In this document: piece by piece, positions 26,819 to 36,589 of the stretch
Position numbering within the stretch: position 1 is the first letter of the stretch
Layout of the letters: each line of letters opens with the position of its first letter
NCBI RefSeq assembly: GCF_038443385.1
Contig: NZ_CP151726.1
Location: forward strand, 62,001 to 126,000
DNA length: 64,000 bases
Direction: 5' to 3'
DNA from: Stieleria varia
GTDB lineage: Bacteria > Planctomycetota > Planctomycetia > Pirellulales > Pirellulaceae
Program-made: the position numbers and the translations under genes
The notes under the pieces: model-generated
What the model saw: only the letters and a program-made list of their open reading frames with translations
What the model was told of the DNA's origin: nothing
Database searches by the model: none

Positions 26819-28240
26819 TCATGCCACTTGTCGAGACCGGGTCTTGCCGGGTGACGATTGGGGCGGTGATGATCTGCCCAGCGCAGGGACAGCTTCATGG
26901 TCATAAAGGTTGTGTTCATGAAACGGCACGCAGATCAGGCCGCCGGAGAGGTCGATTGTTTCATCACACAAGGCTTGCATGAATCGTGAACCGCACAAAT
27001 GTTGCTCGTAGTACGCGATGGCTCCCTGCCGCAGTCTCGCGATCTGTGCCGATGACATGCTCTCGATGCGATCGATCGCAGTGACCAGCCCATCGGTGCC
27101 ATAAAAACAAACCGCGTTGACGTCGTCCTCCAGCGGCGGCGTCATTCGGTCTCCATACTCAATCAACGGGATGGTTCCCACGCTCATCGCTTCGATCAAA
27201 TGATGGCAGGTCGGTTGTGCCGCACCCGGGCAACACAAAAAGAACTCGGCCGATGCGATCGTGGTCAGCCAGTTCGAGGCGGGGATGCTGTGTTCCCGCG
27301 AGTCGACCAAAACGATTCTGTCGCGTACCGGCAACCCCCGCGGGCAGGTCGCGTCGTCGTCACACGGGCGTGTTGCGATGTGTGGGGCGAAATTCTGTTT
27401 CAAAGTTTGCAAGAGTTCCAATCGTGGCACGACGCCGAACTCATGCTGCATCTTGTCATCGCCGTACTTGCGTTTCTGGTTTCCGGCAAAGAATACTCCG
27501 CAGCGACGTGGGGTTGCTCGCAGTGATTCCAAGTCGGTTGTCGCAAGCTGCTGTAATGTCGCTGGGTGCATCGGATAGGGCATCACCGGGATCGAGCGAT
27601 CAATGTCGCGTCCGATCAGCATTTGCAATCGCGTCACACCCGAATCCAGATGGTTACCAACGCGTGACGCGGTTGGCTCCGCATCGCAGAGCACCAGAGC
27701 ACCGGCGGGAATCTGATTTTCACGATCTGTGCTCGATGGGTCCAACCACCGCACCGCGGTCTCACTGAGCAATTCCCGACCATGGATCTTTCTGGCAACC
27801 GCTGACAGGATCAGTCGTGAGCAGCGGATCGAAAACGGTGACCCGATCGCCTGTGCCCAGCATGCCAGTGTCATCAAGTGTCGACCACAGTCGATCAATA
27901 AATCCGTGGTTGTCAGATCCAACACGACCGGACGTCCCCCGGTTCCGACGCCGGAATCCGTCGACCGGAGTGACGGGTGGAGCAACGCGTCGGGGCGAGA
28001 GGCGAGCATTCGACGGGCCCGACGAATATCGATGGGATACCGGATCAGCGTCTTGAGGTGCATCCGCGGGCCGTTTTCTGCCAAGATGGGGTGAGGGTGG
28101 ACGAAATGACGGTGGTAGCCGATTTTTGCCAGCGGAGTCAATATTTCCCCAGCAAACTCTGCGTTGCCGTGGAGCTCGCCAGGCGCTATCCTTTTGATAA
28201 TGCTGCGCCCTGTGATGCGGCACAATGCTGCCATAATCAT
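26819..28240 (-). CDS. Exostosin-like (GT47-type) glycosyltransferase
   Basis: About 473 residues on the longest frame. The C-terminal part carries the exostosin signature: SAEFFLCCPGAAQPTCHH, then LIEAMSVGTIPLI and NAVCFYGTDGL. The middle region (CGVFFAGNQKRKYGD) fits the UDP-sugar glycosyltransferase fold. The start is uncertain: Met60 (ATG at 28063) or the ATG at 28240, which would overlap the leader of the divergent TraB-like gene. It is paired with the GT2 gene 30 bases downstream, so the two probably build the same glycan. Specificity unknown. Confidence 0.75.
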   Translation of the reverse strand: MIMAALCRITGRSIIKRIAPGELHGNAEFAGEILTPLAKIGYHRHFVHPHPILAENGPRMHLKTLIRYPIDIRRARRMLASRPDALLHPSLRSTDSGVGTGGRPVVLDLTTTDLLIDCGRHLMTLACWAQAIGSPFSIRCSRLILSAVARKIHGRELLSETAVRWLDPSSTDRENQIPAGALVLCDAEPTASRVGNHLDSGVTRLQMLIGRDIDRSIPVMPYPMHPATLQQLATTDLESLRATPRRCGVFFAGNQKRKYGDDKMQHEFGVVPRLELLQTLKQNFAPHIATRPCDDDATCPRGLPVRDRIVLVDSREHSIPASNWLTTIASAEFFLCCPGAAQPTCHHLIEAMSVGTIPLIEYGDRMTPPLEDDVNAVCFYGTDGLVTAIDRIESMSSAQIARLRQGAIAYYEQHLCGSRFMQALCDETIDLSGGLICVPFHEHNLYDHEAVPALGRSSPPQSSPGKTRSRQVA

Positions 28241-28276
28241 CTTTCAGACTTCCCAGCTTCTCCAAAGGCTCTCCCG

Positions 28277-29227
28277 ATGCGTTGGATCGTTTTGCTTCTG
28301 TTTGTTTTTGCCTCCATTGCCGATGCAGCCATGGGGCTGGCGCAATCCGCAGTCGCTCCGGTTGCCGAAAAAGAATCCGCGACGGAAAAGAAAGCCGACG
28401 GCGGCGATCAGGCCAAGGCGGACGCGGCGAAGAAAGAGTCCGAACTGTATCTGCGGATCGAAAACGACGCAAAAGGAAAGCCACACGCGTTGCAGACTGC
28501 GATCGTTCGATTCGAAGGCCAGCCGGGGAGCCGACATGACGGGGCGGTGGTCGACTTGGTCGGTGTCGTCCATATCGGCGAAAAAGACTACTACAAGGAT
28601 CTGGATCAGCGGCTGGGCACCTATCAAACCGTGCTCTACGAACTGGTCGCTCCCGATGGCACGCGTATTCGTCCCGAAGATCTCAAAGGCCGACGCGGAA
28701 TGCTCGCCTCCATGCAAACCGGCATGAAGGACATGCTGAACTTGCAGTACCAACTCGAACGCATCGACTACATGGCGGAGAATTTCCGTCACGCCGACAT
28801 GAGCCCCGAAGAATTTTCCGAGGACCTGGAACGCCGCGGCGATGCCGTCTGGAAAATGGTTGCACGAATGATGGGCGCTGGTCTTGCCTCCCAGTCGTCC
28901 AGTAGCGGCGATGTTGGGATGCTGTTTGCCATGTTCAGCGACAATCGCAGCCAAAAAATGAAACAAGTCATGGCGCGTCAACTGATCGACATGGAATCGG
29001 TCACCACCGGCATCAATGACGAAAACGGCGAAAACACCCTGATCAAGGGACGAAATGCCAAAGCCTTTAAGATCTTGAAGGAAGAGTTGGATGCCGGCAA
29101 AGAGAATATCGCCGTCTTTTATGGTGCCGGTCACCTGTCAGACATGGCCAAGCGTCTGGAGCAGGATTTCCAAATGAAAGCAACCAAGACCACTTGGTTG
29201 ACCGCTTGGGATCTGTCCAAAGATTGA
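28277..29227 (+). CDS. TraB/GumN-like protein with signal peptide
   Basis: 316 residues from the ATG at 28277, with a signal peptide (RWIVLLLFVFASIADAAM). TraB-type motifs are VVDLVGVVHIGEKDYY (GxxH element), VLYELVAPDG and ENIAVFYGAGHLSDM (GAGH element). The family, which includes GumN and Tiki, is related to erythromycin esterase-like and metal-dependent proteases, though bacterial functions are mostly unknown. The N-terminal 60 residues after the signal are Lys/Ala-rich linker. It starts divergently from the exostosin-like gene. The frame is open from 27977, but the signal peptide decides the start. Confidence 0.85.
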   Translation: MRWIVLLLFVFASIADAAMGLAQSAVAPVAEKESATEKKADGGDQAKADAAKKESELYLRIENDAKGKPHALQTAIVRFEGQPGSRHDGAVVDLVGVVHIGEKDYYKDLDQRLGTYQTVLYELVAPDGTRIRPEDLKGRRGMLASMQTGMKDMLNLQYQLERIDYMAENFRHADMSPEEFSEDLERRGDAVWKMVARMMGAGLASQSSSSGDVGMLFAMFSDNRSQKMKQVMARQLIDMESVTTGINDENGENTLIKGRNAKAFKILKEELDAGKENIAVFYGAGHLSDMAKRLEQDFQMKATKTTWLTAWDLSKD

Positions 29228-29253
29228 ACCGGCTGTGGGCGGTGCATCACTTC

Positions 29254-29351
29254 GTTTGCCCCGTAGCCGCAGGCGCAGGAGACGCCACCACACGGTTTGC
29301 CTTACGGGATCATACGCCGCTTCCGCCTGCGCCTTCGGCTGCGGGTCAAAC
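29254..29351. repeat. Palindromic repeat, gtttgcccc...gggtcaaac family
   Basis: Variant of the inverted repeat seen twice at 7472-7742 and once at 44883-44981. Arms start gtttgccccgtagccgcagg and end gccttcggctgcgggtcaaa. Confidence 0.8.
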
Positions 29352-29385
29352 AGGGCCTTCCGCCGTTGGCTGTTCAAAATTTGGG

Positions 29386-29571
29386 GTTGTGGCACTATGG
29401 CGCTCCGCAAGTTTCTGTCACCTCTCCCGGCGCAGCTAGTGGCCCCCAGTGAGCCTCAGGCGCTAGCCGTGGGCCTGAGGCTGTTGGCCCCCAATGAGCC
29501 TCAGGCGCTAGCCGTGGGCCTGAGGCGGATTGTGGTGCCGGCCCACGGCTAGCGCCTGAGGCTCACTCTGA
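29386..29571. repeat. Mixed repeats: shared 50-bp block plus tandem and inverted 45-bp units
   Basis: 29386-29437 is the reverse complement of a block at 44996-45041 (gcgccgggagaggtga and on), with several differences. 29441-29531 is a 45-bp unit repeated in tandem (ggcccccagtgagcctcagg), followed at 29540-29565 by its inverted part. Confidence 0.8.
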
Positions 29572-30030
29572 TTGCGATGCATGGGACAAAAACATGGACT
29601 GAAAAAACAATGTCAACACAAAATTATGAACAGCCCAGCCTTCGGCCTTGGGCCGCGCTTCAGCCAAGCGGAGCCTGGTTGGATCGCCCAGTTGATTGAG
29701 TCGTGAAATTGCTCGCCACGGAGCATGTTAAACTGTAGCGATTCTGGCGGTGGCGGAAACTGTCCCGATGCGAGATTCTGTATCGCTCGCGGCCAGATTG
29801 GCAATCGTCGCGGTCGTGCCGGACGCGTCGTTCTTTTCGATGACAGGCGGTTTTCGGACGCCAGTGAGGACTTGCAAGTGCGAGTCGTCCGAATGCCGAA
29901 ACCATGCAAGGAGCGCCACTGAATCCTCGTTTGATCAGCGCTGCCACCTCCGGGGACCCAGTGTCCCGAACACAATCCAGCCATCGGGTTTCCCGTTGTT
30001 CATCCCACAGGCGGAAGGAACTGCCAAGCC
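29572..30030. other. Intergenic region before the exported hypothetical gene
   Basis: About 460 bases with no supported gene; it should include the promoter of the gene at 30031. Frames on both strands are short and not protein-like. Confidence 0.4.
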
Positions 30031-30594
30031 ATGCGACGCATGAATTTTCACGGACGAATCATCCTTGCCCTGGTCGCCCTCAGCGTGGTCTCGACCTCAG
30101 CGATGGCAGACTGGCATCAATTCTGGCACAACATGCATGTCGGATTTCACCGCAACAACGCATGGCCCGATCCCTACAACGATGTCGATGCACGCGATGT
30201 GATCGCTCCGTTTGAGATCATGAAGCACAACGGCTGGCGGTTGAACAACACGATGGGCGCCCAGTTGTTCCGCGAAGGCGATGGCGCTTTGCTGGCATCG
30301 GGCCACGAAAAGCTGTATTGGATCGCGACCCAAGCTCCACCGAATCGCCGCAACGTCTACGTCCTGCGTGGCCGAAACGAACGCGAAACCAACGCTCGCG
30401 TGGCATCGGTTCGTGATTCGCTCGCTAGATACGATCGCAACGGTGTTCCGGAATTGTTCGTGATCGATCGTGAGCCCTCAACGGGATCGGGTGCCCGTGC
30501 CACCGCCGTCAATCGTATGTGGATGGACGCCATGCCGACACCAAAACTGCCGTCACAGAGTGCGTCGGGAACCGCCGCAAGCACCGCACCGTAG
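30031..30594 (+). CDS. Exported planctomycete hypothetical protein
   Basis: 187 residues with a signal peptide (IILALVALSVVSTSAMA, cleaved before DWHQF). The mature start WHQFWHNMHVGFHRNNAWPD resembles, from memory, a text conserved in Rhodopirellula-type genomes, with many His, Asn and Trp residues. The rest (FEIMKHNGWRLNNTMGAQLF, IATQAPPNRRNVYVLRG) has no known domain. A palindrome and a rho-independent terminator lie downstream. Real gene likely, function unknown. Confidence 0.75.
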   Translation: MRRMNFHGRIILALVALSVVSTSAMADWHQFWHNMHVGFHRNNAWPDPYNDVDARDVIAPFEIMKHNGWRLNNTMGAQLFREGDGALLASGHEKLYWIATQAPPNRRNVYVLRGRNERETNARVASVRDSLARYDRNGVPELFVIDREPSTGSGARATAVNRMWMDAMPTPKLPSQSASGTAASTAP

Positions 30595-30622
30595 TTGATA
30601 AATCGCGTGTTGGACTTTGATG

Positions 30623-30687
30623 CCAGCACGACGCGCATGCGAGTGATACACGGCGTTTTATTCACTCGCTTGCGCTTCGTGCTGGTA
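30623..30687. repeat. Second copy of the agcacgacgcgc palindrome
   Basis: Arms agcacgacgcgcatgcgagt and actcgcttgcgcttcgtgct, slightly diverged from the copy at 9240-9310. Confidence 0.8.
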
Positions 30688-30723
30688 TTGGCAGGGTTTG
30701 ACAGCAAAGTATTGAAAAATCAC

Positions 30724-30757
30724 GGCGGCCTGGGCATCAGCTCAGGCCGCCTTTTTT
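30724..30757 (+). terminator. Rho-independent terminator
   Basis: Stem ggcggcctg / caggccgcc with a GGCATCAGCT loop, followed by six T. It lies about 130 bases after the exported hypothetical gene, before the TPR gene. Confidence 0.85.
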
Positions 30758-30975
30758 CATGACTGACATCTTTTATGCGTCAGTTGCAGATCCCACTGAA
30801 GTCATCGCGTTAATTCGTCCGATTGATACAACCGGCAGGTTTGATTTGATCACTCCTCCGTGTGCGCCTCTGCAATAAACCGCAGTGAATCGGAATCGTC
30901 GTCGGAAGCGGCTGGCAGCAACCAGCGATGACATTGGATCCTGATTCCAACTCAAACGACTCAATAGCATCATCC

Positions 30976-32445
30976 ATGTCTTTGCTCCACCAACGATCGT
31001 CGGTCGCCCGCAAACAGACCACGCAACGAAAGACCTTGGCGCTTCGGAAAGCACTCGCCGCATCGATCCTCGGTGCGTCGCTGGTTTCGATGACCGGTTG
31101 CTCGATGAGTCGGCCATCGTTGGCATCCCTGAATCCTTTTTCGAGAAAGGACACGGCGTCGCAACCACTGGGTAGTGAAACCAAGTCGGCCCCCGTGGCC
31201 TTTGCCAGCACGGTGGTCAACGGTACCAAGTCGGCCGCGACGAAATCACGCGACACTGTGGTGGGTTGGTTCAAGTCGGATGATGAGTTGGCGGGCAAGA
31301 CCACTCAAGTCGAATCACAGCCCGATCCATTGCGATTGGACAACAAAGTCGAAGTCAGTCCGGAGGTGTTCATCGCCAACGGCCGACTTTGGGAATCAAC
31401 AGGTAACCTTGAGAAAGCGATGACGAGCTACGCTCAAGCCCTGGAGAAGGATCCCGACAACGCCGACGCGCTGTCGATGGTGGGACGTTTGCACTTCCGT
31501 CAAGGAAACCACGAGCAAGCCGTCGATTTCTTCAGCCGCGCGGTCAAGCGAAAACCGGATGAAGCCGCTTTGCAGCACGACCTGGGTGTCGCGATGAGCC
31601 GGATGGGTAATATGGATGGTGCCTCCTCGCACCTGACTCGCGCCCTGGAGCTGGAACCAGGCACGTCGCGTTATGCGAATAGCTTGGCCAGCGTTCGATT
31701 CGATGCCGGCGACGCCGCAGGTGCACTGGATGTGCTGTCCAAGAACAACAAACCTGCCGTTGCCCACTACAACATGGCATTCTTGCACTATCGCAAAGGG
31801 CAAACCGTGCAAGCCAGTGAGCAACTCAACTTGGCCATGAAGTACGAGCCGCAAGCCGCAGGTGACTTGTCGACGCGTCGTGCGGTCGATCGATCAAAAC
31901 AGTTGCTCGCACAATTGCAGTCGCCCGCCGGTCCAGCCGTCGGCGGCCCCGGAACCGCGATCGTTCAATCGGTCAACGGGACTCCTGGAGTAGCACCCGT
32001 TGGTACAGCACCATCTGGCGCGGCGACCACTCAAATGGCTGCCAATGGCCAAGCGACAACAACACCGTCTACCGGGGTACCCGCAACGGGAGTTCCTGGA
32101 AACGCGACCACTCCCGTGTACCAAATGGCCAGCACGAAGATGCAACCCGGCTACGCGACTTTGCCGACCGGCACAGCACCGCAAGTGACTGGCGCAAGCT
32201 CGACGCCCGGCACTCAGCCGACTTACCAAAGCGCAACGTATCGTATGCCGTCATCGACGCCGCCGGTCGGTGCAACGACGAACACCCCGAGTGCAACACT
32301 GCCTGCGGGCACGGCAACTCCGCCGGCAACGCAGACTCAGCAGCCGACTCCAACTCAAACGGCACCCACTCAAGCCGCGCCGACCACAAGTGGTCCGATG
32401 ACGTTGCCGCCGGGATTCAACTTTCCGTTTCCGGAAGAAAACTGA
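30976..32445 (+). CDS. TPR-repeat lipoprotein with Pro/Thr-rich tail
   Basis: 489 residues from the ATG at 30976. The N-terminus ends in a lipobox-like SMTGC (Cys42), suggesting lipid anchoring after an unusually basic leader. Residues about 130-260 form TPR repeats (LEKAMTSYAQALEKDPDN, HEQAVDFFSRAVKRKPDE, MDGASSHLTRALELEPGT). The last ~170 residues are low-complexity Pro/Thr/Ala with repeated TAPSGAATTQ and TPTQTAPTQAAP text, ending LPPGFNFPFPEEN. Likely scaffolds protein contacts at the cell envelope. An upstream start at 30928 gives no signal and is not preferred. Confidence 0.8.
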   Translation: MSLLHQRSSVARKQTTQRKTLALRKALAASILGASLVSMTGCSMSRPSLASLNPFSRKDTASQPLGSETKSAPVAFASTVVNGTKSAATKSRDTVVGWFKSDDELAGKTTQVESQPDPLRLDNKVEVSPEVFIANGRLWESTGNLEKAMTSYAQALEKDPDNADALSMVGRLHFRQGNHEQAVDFFSRAVKRKPDEAALQHDLGVAMSRMGNMDGASSHLTRALELEPGTSRYANSLASVRFDAGDAAGALDVLSKNNKPAVAHYNMAFLHYRKGQTVQASEQLNLAMKYEPQAAGDLSTRRAVDRSKQLLAQLQSPAGPAVGGPGTAIVQSVNGTPGVAPVGTAPSGAATTQMAANGQATTTPSTGVPATGVPGNATTPVYQMASTKMQPGYATLPTGTAPQVTGASSTPGTQPTYQSATYRMPSSTPPVGATTNTPSATLPAGTATPPATQTQQPTPTQTAPTQAAPTTSGPMTLPPGFNFPFPEEN

Positions 32446-32450
32446 TCCCT

Positions 32451-32477
32451 GCGGTTTGATCGCAAGCCGCATTCTTT
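32451..32477 (+). terminator. Weak hairpin after the TPR gene
   Basis: Stem gcggttt / aagccgc around gatcgc, followed by attctttg. Short, with a G-U pair, so only a possible terminator. Confidence 0.35.
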
Positions 32478-32484
32478 GACTTGC

Positions 32485-34230
32485 TCAGAGTGTCCTTTTT
32501 AGGGCGTCCTCTTCACTGCGGCGCCCGCCTCGCCAACCATTCTGCTCCAGCCAACCGGCGACCAGATAGATGGTGAGGAACAGGGGACCAATCGTGAACA
32601 AAATTGCAGGAACCGTTCCGGCGGAGAAAATGGAGAATTGAAACACTTCCTGCAAGATGGCACCGCTTACTGGGATACTCAGTAGCAGGAACACTTTCAC
32701 GAGGTCCAGCAGCCACCAGCCCGCTAAGTGTATGCGAAGCATGATAGCGGTGACGAACAGAATGACTGTCATCAAGACGGCAACTACTGCAAGTTCTTCC
32801 CAGTACTCTCTGATCGCGCGGACCGCAGCCAGCTCGACGCCAACGACGAGCGTGATCCACATCAGATCTCCGATGCCCCATTGGCGCGTCCGCTTTGTTG
32901 GCGGTGAAGGACCAATCCATCGACTGCGTCGTCCTGATGGCAATAGAAAGAATCTCGCAGCAGAAAGAGCGGGTGCAGCCAATATGACGATGTACAAAAG
33001 CGACGCTTCCCACGTCGTGTCGATTCGAAACATCAGGGTCTGAGCAATTGCGTCAGTTGCCGTCAAGATGAACGAACCCTGCAGGAGCGTCGCCAGAAAA
33101 GACTGTCCTGACGTTATCCCGACAGAGACCACCACGAGCGTAATGGATGTCAGGAGCACGCAGTAGGCAGTCATGCACAGGCCGGTCATCGCCGCAAACA
33201 CAAACCCGTCAAGGTCTGAGAATGGGCTGACGGTAAAGTGTTGGAACAACCATGAGTGAGCGATGCGCACTGCGACTGCCGCCAGAACCAAGCCACAAAC
33301 CGTTGGCCAGCCATGCTTCCTTACGACGCCTTTCTCTCGCTCGATCGAGGAAAACCTCAATCTGTTCTGGAACGTTATTCCAACCGCAGGTTCTGGATTC
33401 ATCTGCCAGCCCGTACGGCTGAGAAAGATCGATATGCCGATCGTGGAGAGCATGCCTGTCACCGCGATGATCGCCATTTCGTAACGGTACATGAGCCAAT
33501 CGGATGTGGTGAAGGCACCTATGGCCAACAGCCCCATCACAGAGCATGTCACGGTAGCGACGACTGATCGCACCCAATGCTCGCGATGATCAAGGGTTCC
33601 ATGGAGACAGATGATTGCAATGCCAAAGCCAACCAACCCCGTGGCGAAAGCACAAGCTTCCTCGCCACCCACCATCGACCGATAATAATGACTGGATATG
33701 TCTCCCCAAACATCAATGACAGTTTCCTGCGGTAGAATGATCGCGACCGCAGCAAACGCCAGCCAAACCAAGAAGGGCATCCACACATTCCACCGCCCTG
33801 GTGGGCCAAGCACCAGCATTCCTGACGCCTGCAAGTAACGCTCGCCAGCCAGATTGCCCCGCGTTGCCTCTCGCCAAATCAACACACCCGACACCAAACC
33901 GAACACAAACCAGTCTCGGTATTCGATGAATTCACCCAGGGACACGCGAGCACCGATGGCTGTCGTGTAGCAGGACGAGACCACCAGCACCAACACAACT
34001 GCCACCGACACTCTGGCCTTCAGCAGCAATGCGACGACGATCAGCATTGCAAATCCGCTGGTTCCGGCGGAAAGCAATCCCAGCATCACCAATTGCATCC
34101 AATCGCTGTCACCGGCAACACTGAACGGCTTGTATTCAAGATATCCGGCGCCAAGAAACGTCATTGCCCAAGCGAACAATAACGCCAGCAACAGGCTGCG
34201 GTACCAACGTCGTCGCAGCAGTCGGATCAT
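32485..34230 (-). CDS. Polytopic membrane protein of unknown function
   Basis: 581 residues with about 14 hydrophobic segments (first [11 protein letters not shown], last [10 protein letters not shown]). No transporter or enzyme motif is recognised. Its ATG (34230-34228) overlaps the DUF1559 stop (TGA 34229-34227), i.e. ATGA, which points to translational coupling with the pseudopilin operon. The C-terminus is basic and ends [12 protein letters not shown]. It may be a platform or export partner, but that is inference from context. Confidence 0.75.
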   Translation of the reverse strand: MIRLLRRRWYRSLLLALLFAWAMTFLGAGYLEYKPFSVAGDSDWMQLVMLGLLSAGTSGFAMLIVVALLLKARVSVAVVLVLVVSSCYTTAIGARVSLGEFIEYRDWFVFGLVSGVLIWREATRGNLAGERYLQASGMLVLGPPGRWNVWMPFLVWLAFAAVAIILPQETVIDVWGDISSHYYRSMVGGEEACAFATGLVGFGIAIICLHGTLDHREHWVRSVVATVTCSVMGLLAIGAFTTSDWLMYRYEMAIIAVTGMLSTIGISIFLSRTGWQMNPEPAVGITFQNRLRFSSIEREKGVVRKHGWPTVCGLVLAAVAVRIAHSWLFQHFTVSPFSDLDGFVFAAMTGLCMTAYCVLLTSITLVVVSVGITSGQSFLATLLQGSFILTATDAIAQTLMFRIDTTWEASLLYIVILAAPALSAARFFLLPSGRRSRWIGPSPPTKRTRQWGIGDLMWITLVVGVELAAVRAIREYWEELAVVAVLMTVILFVTAIMLRIHLAGWWLLDLVKVFLLLSIPVSGAILQEVFQFSIFSAGTVPAILFTIGPLFLTIYLVAGWLEQNGWRGGRRSEEDALKRTL

Positions 34231-35279
34231 TTTGGCTCATCTGCGTCTTCGACGGCAGGCTTCTCTTGTTCTGGTGTGTCTTGGTCTGGCGTGTCTTGGT
34301 CAGATTCTGTTGCCTGGTCGCCCGTCGCTGCTTCGCCTGCCGTCTCTGGTTCCGACGTCACCACGGGTCCGCCATCATTCCAACCGATCGGCAGCTTTCC
34401 ATCGCGACGATCGGCCATCTGCGCCAAGATTCTCTGATCTGTCGATGAGCTGAAAAAACGGACTTCGCCTGCACAGGTCAGCGTATGCGCACCCGAAGGA
34501 TGGTCGCTTGCCAAGCCGCCGACGTACAGCGGTCCCTGCGGTTTTGCACCGGGCGCACGTATCGCCTGTCGTTCGGCATTGATCGGATGACCCGCCGTTC
34601 GCAGTGTCGATCGGGTTCCCGACATCCATCCCAAGTCGTCGTCGAAATCCACCAGATGCTCGCCCACGATCAGCGTGTAGGCCAAACCGTCGGTCACATC
34701 GCGTTGTGTGACCGGCTGATTCAACCGAAACATCCCATTGGTTCCTTCGTCAATCGGCGTCTCGATCGACGAAATGATTCCAGCGTACGCGCTCGTGTAG
34801 TCGCGGACTTCTGCAGCCGACGGGCACCGAACCATGGGCAGGGTTAGCGCGCGGACCGGCGCGTTATTCTCGTGATACACACTGACATCGGTATCGATCT
34901 GGTTGGCCACCACTTTGGCATCCAGTTGAGGCAACAAGGCGGCGATCCAATTGTGGTGATATCCTTGAGGCACGGACTGAATCGGTCCGGTGGGATTGAT
35001 GCTGCCAGCGGGATAGTGCCCGGTCTCCATCGAATAAGCCGACAAGGCGAGCGCCAACCCTGCCAAATTCTGTTGGCACTGATTTCGTCTTGCCAGTTCC
35101 CGCATGTTTTGTACAGCGGGCAACAGCATGCCGACCAGGATGCCGATGATCGCGATCACCACCAACAACTCGACCAACGTGAACGCGAGACGAAGACTTC
35201 GCTGTGCACTTCGTCGCGTGTCAGTGAGACTCTTGGAATGGCAAGTCATCGATTGAGAAGTCATCATTGTCTTTTTCAT
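34227..35279 (-). CDS. DUF1559 (prepilin-like, type II secretion G-type) protein
   Basis: 350 residues. After 30 residues comes the type IV prepilin-like N-terminal helix [20 protein letters not shown]; the preceding [11 protein letters not shown] has the expected positively charged leader with the F(T/S)LVE processing site. The region [20 protein letters not shown], then [19 protein letters not shown], is typical of the DUF1559 family common in planctomycetes. The C-terminus carries an acidic [15 protein letters not shown] tail. It lacks a usual stop region and ends in ATGA overlap with the membrane protein. Likely a pseudopilin assembled by the GspF proteins upstream. Confidence 0.88.
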   Translation of the reverse strand: MKKTMMTSQSMTCHSKSLTDTRRSAQRSLRLAFTLVELLVVIAIIGILVGMLLPAVQNMRELARRNQCQQNLAGLALALSAYSMETGHYPAGSINPTGPIQSVPQGYHHNWIAALLPQLDAKVVANQIDTDVSVYHENNAPVRALTLPMVRCPSAAEVRDYTSAYAGIISSIETPIDEGTNGMFRLNQPVTQRDVTDGLAYTLIVGEHLVDFDDDLGWMSGTRSTLRTAGHPINAERQAIRAPGAKPQGPLYVGGLASDHPSGAHTLTCAGEVRFFSSSTDQRILAQMADRRDGKLPIGWNDGGPVVTSEPETAGEAATGDQATESDQDTPDQDTPEQEKPAVEDADEPK

Positions 35280-35653
35280 TTGTCATCATCCGAAACGTTC
35301 TGTTCTCGATCTCGCGAAAGCTCAGCGAGCACTTGGTCGTCACTCATCCACCGCGCCGTGATTCTGTCGCCATCATCGCTCAACGTCAGTGTCACCCACT
35401 GGCGATTGTCATCGATCGCCAAGCGAACCGGCGCAACAAGATCCGAAGCGGGTAGCTCCGACACCGTTGCGATCGCAGACTCCAGCGTCTGCAGTCGTTC
35501 GCTTTGCATCCAGTGGTTTTGAGATCGCACGGTCCCCGTCACCAACGCTTGTCCGGCAAACACGACGACCAGCATGACGATCGCAACGAGCAGCAGCATG
35601 GCCGCGCCGACGCGTCGGGTACCTTTTACGGAGCGTTTGAGGGTCGAGTTCAT
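35276..35653 (-). CDS. Small PilX-like pseudopilin-associated protein
   Basis: 125 residues from the ATG at 35653. A hydrophobic N-terminal segment [20 protein letters not shown] is followed by [20 protein letters not shown], the layout of PilX/GspK-like minor pilin proteins. The rest is short and acidic ([11 protein letters not shown]). It overlaps the preceding and following genes by ATGA. The family call rests on layout and context only. Confidence 0.65.
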   Translation of the reverse strand: MNSTLKRSVKGTRRVGAAMLLLVAIVMLVVVFAGQALVTGTVRSQNHWMQSERLQTLESAIATVSELPASDLVAPVRLAIDDNRQWVTLTLSDDGDRITARWMSDDQVLAELSRDREQNVSDDDK

Positions 35654-36120
35654 GGGGTACGCCTCGCCTGAATGATCCAAACGGCCAACCACTCATTCTC
35701 CGCCGCCGAATCGCCCGACAGTTTCAGCTTCACTGCCTCGTTCCCGACGGCGAATCCTGGTTCACAAGTCTCCGTCAAACAATACGTCTCCAACTGCCCC
35801 TCGGGTTCATTTCGAATCAAACGCTCGATTCGTTTGGGTCGTTGACGCACAAAATACTCGATGATTTTTCCGCCTACCTGGATTTTGAGCTGACCGGGTG
35901 CGGTGGACTCAATCGTCTCCGCCGCCTGAACATCGGAGCGCAAGTCATCGGCCAGCCGCTGAATTTGGTTGACCGCCAATTCGTTCTGGGCGACTTCCTT
36001 GCCGACCAGTGCGACTCGTTGCAGCAATGTCGTGGCGGTCACACCGATGAACAGCAGACAGCCCAAGACAGCAACCACCTCCACCAGCGTGAGTCCATTT
36101 CGACGAGCAGGATCATTCAT
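35650..36120 (-). CDS. Pseudopilin (PilW/GspJ-like)
   Basis: 156 residues from the ATG at 36120. The N-terminal helix RRNGLTLVEVVAVLGCLLF is a prepilin-peptidase target: a charged leader, then G-L-T-L-V-E with the conserved E5. The body (VNQIQRLADDLRSDVQAAE) fits the PilW/GspJ type. It starts 8 bases within the end of the preceding pseudopilin and overlaps the next by ATGA. Confidence 0.8.
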   Translation of the reverse strand: MNDPARRNGLTLVEVVAVLGCLLFIGVTATTLLQRVALVGKEVAQNELAVNQIQRLADDLRSDVQAAETIESTAPGQLKIQVGGKIIEYFVRQRPKRIERLIRNEPEGQLETYCLTETCEPGFAVGNEAVKLKLSGDSAAENEWLAVWIIQARRTP

Positions 36121-36589
36121 TGTCCGCTCCCTCCCTTTCGGTGTCGGCCTTGATCTCAACGCTCGATGTCTCTTGCTGTGGCTCAGCCCACCAACGCACC
36201 GATTTGCGGGTGGTCCCCGCTGGATGCATCGCAGTCACAATCGCTCGAACGACGGGACTTTCACCGATGGAGGCATCACTGGTCCCAATGGTCACGACAC
36301 AACCACAGGTCAGTTCGCGATCATCGGTCCATCGCTTCACAGAGGCAGAGATGTCAGAGCTAGACATTCCCTGGATCTGATCCATCACGTTCTCGACCGC
36401 CAATTGGGTCGCCAACGCTTCGCCGCTGCGGGTTTGCAGCGAGCGAGCAGACCAAGAGAGTTTGCCGACGGCAACGATGGTCGCCACCAGCAACGCCGAC
36501 GCCACCGCGACTTCGATTAGCATGCTGCCCATGCGACGGCAACGCGCTCGACTGTAGCCGTACCGACTGTGTCTAATGCATCCGCTCAT
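36113..36589 (-). CDS. Pseudopilin (PilV/GspI-like)
   Basis: 158 residues from the ATG at 36589. The leader RARCRRMG is followed by SMLIEVAVASALLVATIVAV, the GspI/PilV-type helix with the conserved E5. The rest has LAVENVMDQIQGM and CGCVVTIGTSDASIGESP. It overlaps the preceding GspF-like gene by ATGA. A longer start at 36703 would place 38 residues before the leader and is not preferred. Confidence 0.78.
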   Translation of the reverse strand: MSGCIRHSRYGYSRARCRRMGSMLIEVAVASALLVATIVAVGKLSWSARSLQTRSGEALATQLAVENVMDQIQGMSSSDISASVKRWTDDRELTCGCVVTIGTSDASIGESPVVRAIVTAMHPAGTTRKSVRWWAEPQQETSSVEIKADTEREGADNE

